From Treponema sp. (lineage in GTDB: Bacteria > Spirochaetota > Spirochaetia > Treponematales > Treponemataceae): a DNA stretch of 64,000 nucleotides. The translations under genes were made by a program, and so were the position numbers. Positions 63,917 through 64,000 of the stretch are shown one piece after another. The notes beneath the pieces are model-generated. The model saw only the letters and a program-made list of their open reading frames with translations. It did no database searches and was not told the DNA's origin. The stretch is taken from the NCBI GenBank assembly GCA_024693715.1, contig JAILKS010000034.1, positions 62,001-126,000 of the forward strand, given 5' to 3'. Within the stretch, counting starts at the first letter, position 1, and each line of letters begins with the position of its first letter.

Positions 63917-64000
63917 CTAATATTTAAACGACAGACGTTGAATCGGAGAAGGTCCTATATCCCTGCAGATTTTTATATGCTCTGCGGTAGGGTATCCTTT
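63917..64000 (-). CDS. rnhB: Ribonuclease HII, C-terminal part (cut by window edge)
   Basis: On the minus strand the last 27 codons read KGYPTAEHIKICRDIGPSPI followed by QRLSFKY and a stop. This matches the RNase HII end (GYxTxEH ... GPSPIHRxSF). The usual His after Pro-Ile is Gln here. RNase HII cuts RNA-DNA hybrids. Confidence 0.9.
   Translation of the reverse strand, partial: KGYPTAEHIKICRDIGPSPIQRLSFKY

Noticed and set aside
1-64000. Search for CRISPR arrays, insertion sequences, prophage and toxin-antitoxin pairs
   Set aside because: No spaced repeats, transposase or phage genes were seen on either strand; the tandem repeat in the SPOR gene has no spacers.

Overview
The window is a 64 kb piece of a low-GC spirochaete chromosome, most probably a host-associated Treponema. 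The evidence is gene content and order: a tamB-bamA-skp-mutS block, a cheW / DegT-like / nadK / recN / LysM-LytM block, a DUF3276 (PUR-alpha-like) protein next to a cysteine desulfurase and rnhB, many lipoproteins with spirochaete-style lipoboxes, and an [FeFe]-hydrogenase-like sensor. No insertion sequence, prophage, CRISPR array or integration scar was seen. Nearly all DNA is coding, and no uncovered gap exceeds about 200 bases.

Layout. 1-300: three tRNA genes (the first truncated by the window edge) and a terminator. 327-3636: trigger factor, ClpP and ClpX. 3629-5930: a glycosyltransferase divergent from a small DEAD-box helicase. 5960-13287: a likely operon led by smc (short, no obvious hinge), a small membrane protein, a low-complexity TPR lipoprotein, serS and an AI-2E-family exporter. 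13276-15062: a possible PilZ-like protein, a lipoprotein and tRNA-Val, all on the minus strand. 15093-21208: truB facing the rimP-nusA-infB-rbfA translation/transcription operon. That operon has an intrinsic terminator inside its own leader, and its NusA carries an extra zinc ribbon. 21247-23568: an E2-acyltransferase-like protein that lacks the catalytic His, then an OFA-type MFS transporter. 23591-30737 (minus): hisS, a secreted LRR-like protein, a FIST protein and a 1149-residue [FeFe]-hydrogenase-like / GGDEF / EAL / PAS fusion. 30790-34121: coaX, a SPOR protein with a 168-bp tandem repeat, and a small exported protein. 34222-40546: an operon of a sugar-nucleotide dehydratase, a DegT aminotransferase and three subunits of a degenerate molybdenum-hydroxylase-like enzyme. 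40607-42905: phosphohexomutase and a DnaQ-type exonuclease. 42902-49955 (minus): cheW, a DegT homologue without the PLP lysine, nadK, recN, an unknown gene, an HD hydrolase and a LysM/degenerate LytM protein. 50054-60880 (minus): a ComF-type protein and tamB-bamA-skp-mutS. 60987-64000: tmk, an exported unknown, cysteine desulfurase, DUF3276 and the end of rnhB.

Most of the window is housekeeping: protein quality control, chromosome maintenance and repair, translation factors, and outer-membrane assembly. The parts that stand out are the hydrogenase-EAL sensor with its FIST neighbour, which looks like a redox- or gas-sensing c-di-GMP phosphodiesterase module, and the sugar/molybdo-hydroxylase operon whose three oxidoreductase subunits have lost several signature residues. 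Several genes (21282, hisS, tmk, a ComF-like gene) have a -10 box so close to the ATG that they may be leaderless. All assignments come from reading the sequence by eye; no database search was run.
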